A stretch of 64,000 nt of DNA from Klenkia sesuvii (GCF_037083825.1 NZ_JBAPLU010000001.1:124001-188000), one strand, 5' to 3'. Positions 7,621-15,752 are shown, numbered from the stretch's first letter. Program-made: numbers and translations. The notes: a model not told the origin generated them from the letters alone.

Positions 7621-8994
7621 GTGTCGAGTCCTACCCGCCTGTTCGCCCGCGGCACCTACGGCGAGGCCACCCGCATCGCCGCACTGCTGCGCAAGGAGAC
7701 GGTCGGCGGCGTCCTGCTGATCATCGGCGCAGCCGTCGCGCTCGTCTGGGCGAACACCCCCTGGGCGGACTTCTACGAGGGGCTGCGCGACACCGTGGTC
7801 GGCCCGGCCTCGCTGCACCTGGACCTCTCGCTGGGCACCTGGGCCGCCGACGGGCTGCTGGCGATCTTCTTCTTCGTGGCCGGGCTCGAGCTCAAGCGCG
7901 AGTTCGTCGCGGGGGACCTGCGCGACCCACGCAAGGCCGCACTGCCCGTCGCGGCGGCGGTCGGCGGCATGGCGGTCCCGGCGATCATCTACACGGTCAT
8001 CAACCTCGGCAGCGAGGACGGCCTCACCGGCTGGGCGATCCCCACCGCCACCGACATCGCCTTCGCCCTGGCCGTGCTGGCCGTCATCAGCACGCACCTG
8101 CCCGCGGCCCTGCGCACCTTCCTGCTCACGCTGGCCATCGTCGACGACCTGCTGGCCATCACGATCATCGCGATCTTCTACACCTCGTCGCTGTCGCTGG
8201 GCCCGCTCGCCCTCGCCCTCGTCCCGCTCGCGCTGTTCGGGTTCTGCGTGCAGAAGCGCATCCGCTCGTGGTGGATCCTGCTGCCGCTGGCGGCGGTGAC
8301 CTGGGTGCTGGTGCACGAGTCGGGGGTGCACGCGACCGTCGCCGGTGTGCTGCTGGCCTTCACCGTGCCCGTCGTGCGCAGCCAGGCCGCCGGCGGCCCC
8401 GACGCCGGTCCGGGGCTGGCCGAGCACTTCGAGCACCGCATCCGGCCGATCTCCGCCGGCATCGCCGTCCCGGTGTTCGCGTTCTTCTCCGCCGGCGTCA
8501 CCGTCGGCGGCCTGTCCGGCCTGGGCGCCTCGCTCACCGACTCGGTGGCCGTCGGCATCGTCGCCGGGCTCGTCGTGGGCAAGGCCGTCGGCATCACGGG
8601 CGCCACCTGGCTGGTCAGCCGGTTCACCCGGGCCCAGCTCGACACCGACCTGCGCTGGCCCGATGTCGTCGGGCTGTCGTTGCTGGCCGGCATCGGCTTC
8701 ACCGTCTCGCTGCTCATCGGCGAGCTGGCCTTCGGCGCGGGGTCGCTGCGCGACGAGCACGTCAAGGTCGGCGTGCTCACCGGCACCCTCATCGCCGCGT
8801 TGCTGGCCACCGCCGTGCTCAAGCCCCGCGACCGCACCTACCGCCGCATCGCCGAGGCCGAGGCCCGCGACGACGACGGCGACGGCATCCCCGACGTCTA
8901 CCAGGAGCAGGGCCGCGCGGTGGACCAGACCTCGCCCCGCGAGACGGTCGACGAGGCCTCCCGGCGCCGCCGCGCCACCGAGCCGGAGGGCTGA
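7621..8994 (+). CDS. nhaA: Na+/H+ antiporter NhaA
   Basis: 457-aa inner-membrane antiporter exchanging sodium for protons. About eleven to twelve membrane helices are visible. Family marks are LAIFFFVAGLELKREF, the ion-site region TATDIAFALAVL and the paired aspartates in LAIVDDLLAI, plus GIGFTVSLLIGELAF. The GTG at 7621 has TGGAG eight bases upstream. Oddity: the cytoplasmic C-terminal tail carries DDDGDGIPD (residues 417-425), a spacing like calcium loops of thrombospondin type-3 repeats, then an Arg-rich end. That tail is absent from Escherichia coli NhaA. Confidence 0.95.
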   Translation: MSSPTRLFARGTYGEATRIAALLRKETVGGVLLIIGAAVALVWANTPWADFYEGLRDTVVGPASLHLDLSLGTWAADGLLAIFFFVAGLELKREFVAGDLRDPRKAALPVAAAVGGMAVPAIIYTVINLGSEDGLTGWAIPTATDIAFALAVLAVISTHLPAALRTFLLTLAIVDDLLAITIIAIFYTSSLSLGPLALALVPLALFGFCVQKRIRSWWILLPLAAVTWVLVHESGVHATVAGVLLAFTVPVVRSQAAGGPDAGPGLAEHFEHRIRPISAGIAVPVFAFFSAGVTVGGLSGLGASLTDSVAVGIVAGLVVGKAVGITGATWLVSRFTRAQLDTDLRWPDVVGLSLLAGIGFTVSLLIGELAFGAGSLRDEHVKVGVLTGTLIAALLATAVLKPRDRTYRRIAEAEARDDDGDGIPDVYQEQGRAVDQTSPRETVDEASRRRRATEPEG

Positions 8995-9070
8995 GAAAAG
9001 GGCGTTGCGGGGGCGGCCGCACGAGTCGTACCGTGGCCGCACACGAGAGAGGAGGTGGTCCGAACAATTG

Positions 9071-9106
9071 ATGTCGTTCAGGACTCGTGAGGTGGCTGTC
9101 CGCTAG
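9071..9106 (+). CDS. Possible 11-aa peptide ORF with strong Shine-Dalgarno
   Basis: ATG-initiated ORF encoding MSFRTREVAVR, preceded by the extended purine run GAGAGGAGGTGG (9046-9057), one of the strongest ribosome-binding sites in the window. An in-frame TTG lies directly before the ATG. Nothing on the same strand follows closely, so it does not look like a leader for a downstream gene; it could be a small peptide, an sRNA with a decoy ribosome site, or the start of an eroded gene. Confidence 0.3.
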   Translation: MSFRTREVAVR

Positions 9107-9293
9107 CCGCCGTCCAGATGGGCCGCCCGCTCGGCACCGGTGAGACCCCGGTCCGACGCGCGTGGCATCGCCCGTCCGTCGCACGGCGGCGAGCGAGAAC
9201 CGGACAGTCACCCGACCCCCGGGCCGCCGACCCAGTCCAGTCGGCCCGCCCCCCGTCAGAAGTGCTCATCGAGCCGACGGGGATGGCGGAGCA

Positions 9294-9319
9294 GCCCGGG
9301 GGTTGTCCTGTCCCGGGGC
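9294..9319 (-). terminator. Weak terminator hairpin after the 186-aa gene
   Basis: CCCGGG repeats (9295-9300 and 9312-9317) can pair around an 11-base loop directly downstream of the stop at 9323. Confidence 0.35.
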
Positions 9320-9322
9320 CGG

Positions 9323-9883
9323 TCAGGCCATGAACCGGCGGGCAGCCACCACCCCGGCGGGCAGGTCGGCCCGCAGCGGCCCGACGACGTCGGCCAGCCC
9401 GCCGACCGTCAGGCGCGGACCAGCCAGGGCCAGCGCGGCCACCGCCGGCCACGGCGGGCGCCACCCACCCAGCCCCTGGTCGTCGGCGACGCCCTCCAGG
9501 TAGGCGTCGACGACGCCGTACAGCTGCCCGGCGTCGACCGGCAACCCGGCCACACCGCCACCGGGCAGGGCACCGGCCGCGCGCCACCAGACCGCGCCGT
9601 CCCACCCCAGCACGAACGAGACCTCGCCGGCGTCGGCCCGCAACGGCGGCAACCACCAGTCAGGGGCCCCGGCGACCAGCTCACCGGACGGGGCGCCGTC
9701 GGGACGCCGGGTCAGCCGCGCCCGGTTGCCGCCGCCGTCGTCCCAGACCCACGTGTCCCTGCCGACGGCGTGGGCGACGGCGGGGAACCCCAGCGCGGTG
9801 GTCACCGCCGCCACCGCGGCCCAGCGCCCGCGCAGGACCTCCAACGACGGCAGGTCCACGGCGACGAGCTCGTCAGCGGGCAC
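9323..9883 (-). CDS. Hypothetical protein, 186 aa
   Basis: No family recognised. A soluble, Trp-rich alpha/beta protein with no signal peptide or membrane helix; segments such as DTWVWDDGGGNRARL and EVSFVLGWDGAVWW suggest alternating beta strands. Coding character is good throughout. The GTG start at 9883 has TATCGT six bases upstream on its strand, consistent with a leaderless mRNA. It is divergent from the 135-aa membrane protein, with 18 bp between start codons. Confidence 0.65.
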   Translation of the reverse strand: MPADELVAVDLPSLEVLRGRWAAVAAVTTALGFPAVAHAVGRDTWVWDDGGGNRARLTRRPDGAPSGELVAGAPDWWLPPLRADAGEVSFVLGWDGAVWWRAAGALPGGGVAGLPVDAGQLYGVVDAYLEGVADDQGLGGWRPPWPAVAALALAGPRLTVGGLADVVGPLRADLPAGVVAARRFMA

Positions 9884-9901
9884 TGCGGGACGATAGCCGT
9901 C

Positions 9902-10309
9902 ATGGACCCCGCCGCCGTCGAGACCAGGGTGACCACCGTGCTCGGCGCCTGGGCCGCCGGGTCGGTGATCGTCGGCGCCGCGCTGCCGACCTCCCCGCGC
10001 CTGCGGGGGTTCGGCCGGCAGACCGCCGCGTGGGGGGCCGTCGACGGCGCGATCGCCGCGGTGGGCACCCGCAACCGCCGCCGACGGGGCCCGACCGACC
10101 CGGCGCGGCTGCGACGCGTGCTGGTGGTGAACGCGGTCCTCGACGTCGGCTACGTGGCCGCCGGGCTCGTGCTGCTGCGGGGCACCCCATGGACGACCGA
10201 CCGCTGGCGGGGCGACGGCGCGGCCGTGGTCGTGCAGGGGACCTTCCTGCTCGCCCTCGACGCCACGGCCGCCGCCGCACTGCGGCCCGCTCTGCTCAGA
10301 GGCGACTGA
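9902..10309 (+). CDS. Small membrane protein, unknown function
   Basis: 135-aa protein with about four hydrophobic helices (VLGAWAAGSVIVGAALPT, an AAWGAVDGAIAAVG segment, LDVGYVAAGLVLL, and a final FLLALDATAAAAL stretch) and a basic cytoplasmic loop RNRRRRG. Similar short proteins of unknown role occur widely in actinobacteria. Its ATG is only 18 bp from the divergent GTG at 9883, so the promoters must overlap. Its last 14 bp overlap the end of the convergent DUF885 gene. Confidence 0.7.
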   Translation: MDPAAVETRVTTVLGAWAAGSVIVGAALPTSPRLRGFGRQTAAWGAVDGAIAAVGTRNRRRRGPTDPARLRRVLVVNAVLDVGYVAAGLVLLRGTPWTTDRWRGDGAAVVVQGTFLLALDATAAAALRPALLRGD

Positions 10310-12017
10310 GCTCGTCGGCCAGGTCGTCGAGGCCCAGCGACCCCTGCGACAGCGCCGCCATGTGCCACGCCTTCAGGTCGAAGGCGTCACCGCGAGCGGC
10401 CTGGGCCGCCGCGCGACCCTCGAGCCAGGCCCGCTCGCCCAGCTTGTAGCTGATCGCCTGCCCGGGCATGCCCAGGTAGCGCACCAGCTCGCTGTCCAGG
10501 AAGGCCGCGTCACGCCCGCAGTACTCGCCGAAGAAGGCCCTGGCCAGCTCCGGGGTCCACGGCTGGCCCCGGTGGTCGGCCAGCGCACCGTCGGCGTCGC
10601 CGGGGATCGGCAGCTCGAGGTGCATGCCGATGTCGACGACCACGCGCACCGCCCGCATCTGCTGGGCGTCGAGGTAACCCAGGCGCGCGCCCGGGTCGGT
10701 GAGGAAGCCCAGCTCGTCCATCAACCTCTCGGCGTAGAGCGCCCAGCCCTCGAGGTTGGCGCTCACCCCGCCGACCGCGGTCTGGAACACCGAGAGCTGG
10801 TCGGACACCAGCACCCACTGGGCCAGCTGCAGGTGGTGGCCCGGGACGCCCTCGTGGTACCAGGTGGAGACCAGGTCCCACAGCGGGAACCTGGTCTTGC
10901 CCAGCGTCGGCAGCCAGGTGCGGCCCGGCCGCCCGAAGTCGAGCGAGGGCCGGCTGTAGTACGGCGCGGCGGCGCTGCCGGGCGGGGCGATCATCGCCTC
11001 GACCCGCCTGATCGGCTCGGCGATGTCGAAGTGCGTGCCGTCGAGGGAGGCGATCGCGTCGTCCATCATCTGCTGCAGACGGAGCCGGATCTCCTCGACA
11101 CCCTCCACGGCCTCGCCGTGCTCACCCAGCCAGCGCATGGCCTGCATCGGCGTGGCCCCGGGCAGCACGAGCTCGGCGGCGGCCCGCTGCTCCTCGCGGA
11201 TGCGGCGGTGCTCGGCCCAGCCCCAGGCGTAGGCGTCCTCCAAGCCGGTGCCCCGGCCCAGGTCGCTGCCGTTCCACCGGCGGGCGAACCGGGCGTAGCG
11301 CTCGCGGCCCACCGCGTCGGGGGTGCCCTGCGCCTGCGGGAGGTAGGTGTCGCGCAGGAAGTCGCGGACCTCCACGACCGCGGCGTCGGCCGCGGCGGCC
11401 GCGGCGTCCAGCTCGGCCCGCAGGCCCTCGGGGCCGGGGGCGACGACCCCGGCGAAGTAGGGCCCTGAGGACCACTCGTCGAGCTGGCCGACGACAGTCT
11501 CGACCTGCCGCGGGGCGGCGAACAGCCCCCGGGACGCACCCTCGGCGAGGGTGGCGAGGTACCCGCGGTAGGCCTCGGGCACGCGGGCGAGTCGGCGGCC
11601 CAGCACCGCCCAGTCGTCGTCGGTGGTCAGCGGCATCATCGTGAACACCTGGCGCACCGAGTGCACCGGGGAGAACAGGTTGGACAGCTCGCGCAGACCC
11701 TCGCCGGCGTCGTGCAGGTCGAGCGAGGCGGTCAGCCGCTCCCGCAGCAGCCGCGCGCAGCGGAACTCGACGGGGTCCTCGGCCAGCGCCGGGTCGGCGG
11801 CCAGCACCCGGTCGAGCTCGGCCAGGGTGTCGCGCTCGAGCTGGGCGGCGGCTGCCAGACCGGCCGGCGAGAGGTCGGGCAGCCGGTCGTCGCCGGGGCG
11901 GGTGCCCAGCGCCGTGCCGGCGATCGGGTCGAGGTCGCAGAGCGCGTCGACGTAGGCGTCGGCCACCTCGCGCGGGGTGGCCGGGCGGGACGGTCGCTGC
12001 GGGCCCGTGGTGCTCAT
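10296..12017 (-). CDS. DUF885 metallopeptidase-like protein
   Basis: 573-aa protein of the DUF885 family, distantly related to M32-type and thermolysin-like peptidases. The zinc motif HEGVPGHHLQ begins near residue 388 and the downstream glutamate lies in EGWALYAERLMDELG. No signal peptide, so cytoplasmic. Substrates of the family are not established. The ATG at 12017 overlaps the stop of the upstream nitrobindin-like gene (ATGA), making a coupled set with the small ORF at 12583-12696. Confidence 0.88.
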   Translation of the reverse strand: MSTTGPQRPSRPATPREVADAYVDALCDLDPIAGTALGTRPGDDRLPDLSPAGLAAAAQLERDTLAELDRVLAADPALAEDPVEFRCARLLRERLTASLDLHDAGEGLRELSNLFSPVHSVRQVFTMMPLTTDDDWAVLGRRLARVPEAYRGYLATLAEGASRGLFAAPRQVETVVGQLDEWSSGPYFAGVVAPGPEGLRAELDAAAAAADAAVVEVRDFLRDTYLPQAQGTPDAVGRERYARFARRWNGSDLGRGTGLEDAYAWGWAEHRRIREEQRAAAELVLPGATPMQAMRWLGEHGEAVEGVEEIRLRLQQMMDDAIASLDGTHFDIAEPIRRVEAMIAPPGSAAAPYYSRPSLDFGRPGRTWLPTLGKTRFPLWDLVSTWYHEGVPGHHLQLAQWVLVSDQLSVFQTAVGGVSANLEGWALYAERLMDELGFLTDPGARLGYLDAQQMRAVRVVVDIGMHLELPIPGDADGALADHRGQPWTPELARAFFGEYCGRDAAFLDSELVRYLGMPGQAISYKLGERAWLEGRAAAQAARGDAFDLKAWHMAALSQGSLGLDDLADELSRL

Positions 12018-12586
12018 CGGATCCTCTCCAGACGCGCGGACATCACCGGGCGCAGCTGGCCGTCGGGGCCGGCCCGGTCGACGGCGTACATGAGCGCGCC
12101 GTCGACGACGCCGTAGAGCCGCACCGCCTTGGTGGTGTCGGGGTGGTCGGGGGTGCGGGCCAGCACGTCGCTGGTCAGCTCCCAGCTGGTGGTGGTGCGG
12201 GCGGTGCCCACGTAGATCTCGACGAGGCCCTCGGGGTGGGCGACCAGCAGCTCGACGTCGTCCTCGCCCCGGGGACGCCAGAACCCGGACTCGCGGACGT
12301 CGGGGGCGCCCACCGCGCCCTCGGCGGTGATCTGCCAGGTGTGCGACTCGTAGGCCAGGAAGTCCCGGCCGTCGTGGGCGAACCGCACCCACTGACCGAA
12401 CCGCTGGTCGCCGTCGGGGCCGACGAGCACCCCCTCGCCGTGCCACTCGCCCAGCAGCGGCAGCACCGAGAGCAGCTCGTGGGCCACCTCGGGGCCGGTA
12501 CGGACGTCGGTGGTCTCCTCGACCGGGAGCACGGTGCGGCCGTCGGCGGGCTGCTCGGGCAGCCCGGCGGGCGTCGGGTTCGTCAT
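12014..12586 (-). CDS. Ferric nitrobindin-like (FABP-fold) protein lacking the heme histidine
   Basis: 190-aa beta-barrel of the nitrobindin/THAP4 family. The family motif GEWHGEG (GxWxGxG) and ESGFWRP are present. In heme-binding nitrobindins the proximal histidine lies in the final strand (PLQ-D-H-L in the mycobacterial protein as I recall it); here the equivalent stretch QLRPVMSARLERI has no histidine, so canonical heme coordination is not expected. The ATG at 12586 overlaps the stop of the tiny upstream ORF. As I recall, Rv0813c occupies the same neighbourhood in M. tuberculosis. Confidence 0.82.
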   Translation of the reverse strand: MTNPTPAGLPEQPADGRTVLPVEETTDVRTGPEVAHELLSVLPLLGEWHGEGVLVGPDGDQRFGQWVRFAHDGRDFLAYESHTWQITAEGAVGAPDVRESGFWRPRGEDDVELLVAHPEGLVEIYVGTARTTTSWELTSDVLARTPDHPDTTKAVRLYGVVDGALMYAVDRAGPDGQLRPVMSARLERIR

Positions 12587-12696
12587 CGCCGGACCCCCGT
12601 GCGCTCGCGGCGGGTCAACCGGGCCGCCCCGGCCGCGCTCCACAGCGCGGCGAGTGCGGCCAGGGTGACGAGAACCCAGGCAAGGACCAGACCCAT
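12583..12696 (-). CDS. 37-aa single-pass membrane peptide coupled to nitrobindin-like gene
   Basis: Too short for most gene callers. Encodes MGLVLAWVLVTLAALAALW followed by a small linker and a basic tail (RLTRRERTGVRR), a typical N-out, C-in single membrane helix. Its stop codon overlaps the ATG of the nitrobindin-like gene (ATGA), the same coupling used by the rest of this operon, which supports its being real. Function unknown. Confidence 0.55.
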   Translation of the reverse strand: MGLVLAWVLVTLAALAALWSAAGAARLTRRERTGVRR

Positions 12697-12770
12697 GCCC
12701 GCCACGGTAACGAGGGGGTCCGACACCGGCGCGCGTCAGCGGGGGCCCGGCCGGCGGCCCACCCCGCGGC

Positions 12771-13694
12771 TCAGACGGCGACGACGCCGGCGGTCGCCCG
12801 GCAGACCTCGTCCCAGGCCGTGGGCTCGATGCCGAAGGTCGTGGTGGTCCCCGACCCGTCGACCACGAACTCGGCGTCCCACTGGTGCCGGATGGCCACC
12901 AGCTCGCGCATCTGCGGGACGGCCACGCCCAGCGTCCTCAGCAGCGGCCAGGGCAGCCCCGACACCCGGGCCGGGCGGGCCCCCATCGCGGCGGCGACGT
13001 CGGTCAGCACCTGGCGCTGGCTGCGCGGCGGCGTGCTGGGCACCACCCACGGCCGGCCCCAGGCCCGGGGGTCGGTGCCCAGGACGGCCAGCACGCGGCC
13101 CACGTCGGGCAGGTACGCCCAGCTGTGCGCCACGTCGGGGTCGCCGACCACCCAGGCCCGTCGGCCGCGGCGGAGGGTCTGCAGCTGCCGGGTGACGTGG
13201 GAGTGCGCCGCCGGCACCGTCGGGCCGATGAAGTCGGCGGCACGCGCCTCCGCGACCCGGACGCGGCCCGCGTCGTGGGCGGCGAGCATGTCGGTCCACA
13301 CCCGGGCCCGCACCCGGCCCTTGGTGTCGGTGGCCGCCAGCGGGCTGTCGGCCGTCATGGGTCCGGTGGGCCGGCCGTGCACGTACAGGTTGCCCATGGC
13401 GACGAGCACCGCACCGGAGCGCTCGGCCGCCGTCAGCAGGGCAGCGGCCATCGGGGGCCAGTCGGCGGCCCACCGGTGGTAGGCGGGGTTCACCGCGTTG
13501 TAGATCGCGTCGGCCCCCCGTGCGGCCTCGGCCAGCGCGCGGGGGTCCCCGGCCTCCACCCTGCGGTGCTCGACGTCGGCCGTCGACGTCCCTCCGCTGC
13601 GCGACAGCACGCGCACCCGGTGCCCCCCGGCCAGCAGCTCGTCGGCCACGGCCGACCCGACTGGGCCCTTGCCCACCACCACGTGCAGTCCCAC
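12771..13694 (-). CDS. NAD(P)-dependent epimerase/reductase-like protein
   Basis: 307-aa atypical short-chain dehydrogenase/epimerase. The Rossmann start is LHVVVGKGPVGSAVADELL (GxGxxG variant), followed by RVRVLSRSGG for cofactor recognition; NLYVHGRPTGPM and the ARVWTDMLAAHDAGRVRV region are typical of NAD-dependent epimerase relatives. The usual catalytic YxxxK is not clear, so the reaction is undecided (reductase or epimerase). The GTG at 13694 has GGAGGAG seven bases upstream. It runs divergently from the TetR gene, and one operator lies just upstream of its start, so it is probably repressed by that regulator. Confidence 0.8.
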   Translation of the reverse strand: MGLHVVVGKGPVGSAVADELLAGGHRVRVLSRSGGTSTADVEHRRVEAGDPRALAEAARGADAIYNAVNPAYHRWAADWPPMAAALLTAAERSGAVLVAMGNLYVHGRPTGPMTADSPLAATDTKGRVRARVWTDMLAAHDAGRVRVAEARAADFIGPTVPAAHSHVTRQLQTLRRGRRAWVVGDPDVAHSWAYLPDVGRVLAVLGTDPRAWGRPWVVPSTPPRSQRQVLTDVAAAMGARPARVSGLPWPLLRTLGVAVPQMRELVAIRHQWDAEFVVDGSGTTTTFGIEPTAWDEVCRATAGVVAV

Positions 13695-13710
13695 GACTCC
13701 TCCTCGGTTT

Positions 13711-13733
13711 CGACGAGAGCACCGCTCTCGTCG
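13711..13733. promoter_or_regulatory. TetR operator 1
   Basis: Perfect inverted repeat CGACGAGAGC-acc-GCTCTCGTCG, 17 bp upstream of the oxidoreductase start. Its core GAGAGCA(C)NGCTCTC recurs in operator 2. Confidence 0.75.
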
Positions 13734-13765
13734 ACTGAGCATGGGCGGATGGCAATGGCCTGTCA

Positions 13766-13778
13766 AGAGCACTGCTCT
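13766..13778. promoter_or_regulatory. TetR operator 2
   Basis: AGAGCA-c-TGCTCT, a perfect 6-bp inverted repeat sharing the core of operator 1 and lying 30 bp before the TetR start, so it probably mediates autorepression. Confidence 0.7.
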
Positions 13779-13807
13779 CGTTCCAGATCGGTGGTACCGT
13801 CCGGGTC

Positions 13808-14485
13808 GTGGTGAGCACCGCGAGGGAACGTGCCCGGGCCGCGCTGACCGAGGAGATCCTGGCGTCCGCGCGCACGCAGCTGGCCACCGTCGGGGCCGCC
13901 GCCCTCTCGCTGCGCGCGGTGGCCCGGGACCTGGGCATGGCCTCCTCGGCGCTCTACCGCTACTTCCCCAGCCGCGACGACCTGCTCACCCGGCTGATCC
14001 AGGAGGGCTACGACGCCCTGGGCGCGGCCGCCGAGGAGGCCGACGACCCCGCCCAGCAGCCACGGGCCCGGTGGCACGCCGTGTGCGCCGCCATCCGGGC
14101 GTGGGCCCGGGCGAACCCGCACGAGTGGGCTCTGCTGTACGGGTCGCCGGTGCCCGGCTACGCGGCGCCGGCCGACACGGTGCCCGCGGCGGCCCGGGTG
14201 GGGGTCGTGCTCGGCGGCATCCTGGGTGACGCGGCCCGGGCCGGCCTGCTGCCGCCACCGGAGGGGCGGCGCACCCACCTGGTGCTCCCCGCGGCGACGG
14301 CCGTGCTGGGGGGCGACCACCCCGCCCTCGACGACGCCACCCGCGCCCGGGCGCTGATGACCTGGAGCGCGGTCCACGGGATGGTCAGCTTCGAGCTGTT
14401 CGGCCACTTCGTCGGCTCCGTGGCCGACGGGGACGCGTTCTTCACCGAGCAGGTCGGCGAACTGGCCGACCTGCTCGGGCTGTGA
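13808..14485 (+). CDS. TetR-family repressor
   Basis: 225-aa repressor. The HTH occupies residues 15-60 (TEEILASARTQLATVGAAAL, LRAVARDLGMASSALYRYF), with the DDLLTRLIQEGYDAL helix following. The C-terminal half resembles the TetR_C_13-like WHG domain (RAWARANPHEWALLYGSPVPGY). Start GTG at 13808 or 13811 (GTGGTG). It is divergent from the epimerase-like gene and flanked by two related palindromes, the standard local repressor layout. The ligand is unknown. Confidence 0.9.
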   Translation: MVSTARERARAALTEEILASARTQLATVGAAALSLRAVARDLGMASSALYRYFPSRDDLLTRLIQEGYDALGAAAEEADDPAQQPRARWHAVCAAIRAWARANPHEWALLYGSPVPGYAAPADTVPAAARVGVVLGGILGDAARAGLLPPPEGRRTHLVLPAATAVLGGDHPALDDATRARALMTWSAVHGMVSFELFGHFVGSVADGDAFFTEQVGELADLLGL

Positions 14486-14503
14486 CAGGTCCTCCTACGC
14501 AGA

Positions 14504-14545
14504 AGTCCGTCCTCCGCCACCGGACCTGGTGGCGGAGGACGGACT
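14504..14545. terminator. Bidirectional terminator hairpin
   Basis: Perfect 17-bp stem (14504-14520 with 14529-14545, AGTCCGTCC... against ...GGACGGACT) with an 8-base loop, between the convergent tetR and DUF1416 genes. Confidence 0.8.
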
Positions 14546-14547
14546 CG

Positions 14548-14620
14548 TGAGGTGCTGGAACGGCCTGGCTGCAGGGTCCCGCGGCGTGCGGAGCGCGTCG
14601 TGGGGGGCAGTCAGGTCCTT
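14548..14620 (-). repeat. Hairpin repeat element, copy B
   Basis: Starts two bases after the DUF1416 stop codon (14623-14625). It shares the core GCAGGGtCCCGCGGCGTGCG and the distal GAGGTGCTGGAACGGCC with copy C, but its outer stem is different (CTGGCTGC against GCAGTCAG instead of CCCCTCGC against GCGAGGGG): a compensatory exchange that keeps the hairpin. Confidence 0.8.
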
Positions 14621-14622
14621 CC

Positions 14623-14916
14623 TCAGGCGATGGCGAGGGTGGTCTCGTTCAGGCCGACCTCTGCGCTCAGCACCCGCTCGGCGCGGCCGACCGGGGCCAA
14701 CGACCGCAGCTTCCACTCACCCGGCGCGGCGAAGAACCGGAACTCCCCCTCGGGCGAGGTGACGACCTCCGCGGTGAACTCGTCGGAGGAGTCGAGCAGC
14801 CGCACGTAGGCGCCGGCGACCGGCGACCCGTCGTGCCAGACCGACCCCTGGATCACCGTCTGGGTGGTCAGGTCGACACCGGCCAGCGCGCCACCCTGCT
14901 TCGGGGCCCCGCACAC
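14623..14916 (-). CDS. DUF1416 protein (SseC-like)
   Basis: 97-aa single-domain beta protein of the DUF1416 family (M. tuberculosis SseC), always found next to a thiosulfate sulfurtransferase. CGAPKQGG at the N-terminus carries the conserved cysteine; the rest (QGSVWHDGSPVAGAYVRLLD, SPEGEFRFFAAPGEWKLR) resembles a carboxypeptidase regulatory-like beta sandwich. Last gene of the sulfur-transfer operon, starting 2 bp after the rhodanese stop. Function presumed in sulfur trafficking. Confidence 0.88.
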   Translation of the reverse strand: MCGAPKQGGALAGVDLTTQTVIQGSVWHDGSPVAGAYVRLLDSSDEFTAEVVTSPEGEFRFFAAPGEWKLRSLAPVGRAERVLSAEVGLNETTLAIA

Positions 14917-14918
14917 GG

Positions 14919-15752
14919 TCAGGCCCCCTTGGCGATCGGGACGCCGACCAGCGAGCCGTACTCGGTCCACGAACCGTCGTAGTTCTTGACGTCGTCGTGG
15001 CCGAGCAGCTCGCGCAGCACGAACCAGGTGTGGCTCGAGCGCTCGCCGATGCGGCAGTAGGCGATGGTCTCCTTCGAGCCGTCGAAGCCGGCGTCGGCGT
15101 ACAGCGCGGCCAGCTCCTCGTCGCTCTTGAAGGTGCCGTCCTCGTTCGCGGCCTTGCTCCACGGCACGTTCACGGCCGAGGGGATGTGGCCGGGGCGCTG
15201 CGCACCCTCCTGCGGCAGGTGCGCGGGGGCGACCAGCTTGCCGGCGAACTCGTCGGGGCTGCGCACGTCGACCAGGTTCTTGGTGTCGATGGCGGCCACC
15301 ACCTCGTCGCGGAACGCGCGGATCGAGGTGTCGGGCTCCTGCGCGGTGTACTGGGTGGCGGGGCGGGTGACCTCGGCGTCGGAGAGCGGGCGGCTGTCCA
15401 GCTCCCACTTCTTGCGGCCACCGTCGACCAGCTTGACGTCGGCGTGGCCGTAGAGCTTGAAGTACCAGTAGGCGTAGGCGGCGAACCAGTTGTTGTTGCC
15501 GCCGTAGAGCACGACCGTGTCGTCGTTGCTGATGCCCTTGGCCGACAGCAGAGCCTCGAACTGCTCCTTGTCCACGAAGTCGCGGCGCAGCGGGTCCTGG
15601 AGGTCGGTCTTCCAGTCCAGCTTCACCGCACCCTCGAGGTGGCCCTTGTCGTAGGCGCTGGTGTCCTCGTCGACCTCGACGAAGACCAGGCCGGCGTCGC
15701 CCAGGTGCTCCTGGGCCCAGTCGGCGCTGACGAGCACGTCGGCACGGCTCAT
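14919..15752 (-). CDS. sseA: Thiosulfate sulfurtransferase (rhodanese)
   Basis: 277-aa tandem rhodanese that moves sulfane sulfur from thiosulfate or 3-mercaptopyruvate onto acceptors such as thioredoxin or cyanide. N-terminal inactive domain (VLVSADWAQEHL, LYGGNNNWFAAYAYW) and C-terminal active domain with the catalytic loop CRIGERSSH (C233). This loop and the DPLRRDF region match the mycobacterial CysA2/CysA3 type. It starts 23 bp after DUF4395 and ends 2 bp before DUF1416. Expression is likely governed by the cysteine leader peptide upstream. Confidence 0.93.
   Translation of the reverse strand: MSRADVLVSADWAQEHLGDAGLVFVEVDEDTSAYDKGHLEGAVKLDWKTDLQDPLRRDFVDKEQFEALLSAKGISNDDTVVLYGGNNNWFAAYAYWYFKLYGHADVKLVDGGRKKWELDSRPLSDAEVTRPATQYTAQEPDTSIRAFRDEVVAAIDTKNLVDVRSPDEFAGKLVAPAHLPQEGAQRPGHIPSAVNVPWSKAANEDGTFKSDEELAALYADAGFDGSKETIAYCRIGERSSHTWFVLRELLGHDDVKNYDGSWTEYGSLVGVPIAKGA

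Larger units (their letters stand above)
8995..9322. other. Intergenic region with a short, strongly ribosome-bound ORF
   Basis: Apart from the 11-codon ORF at 9071-9106 and a weak hairpin at 9294-9319, I see no supportable gene; the longer open frames here lack coding character. Confidence 0.5.

Noticed and set aside
9118..9333. 71-aa plus-strand frame between nhaA and the next gene
   Set aside because: No ribosome site, no domain, and composition like random GC-rich sequence.
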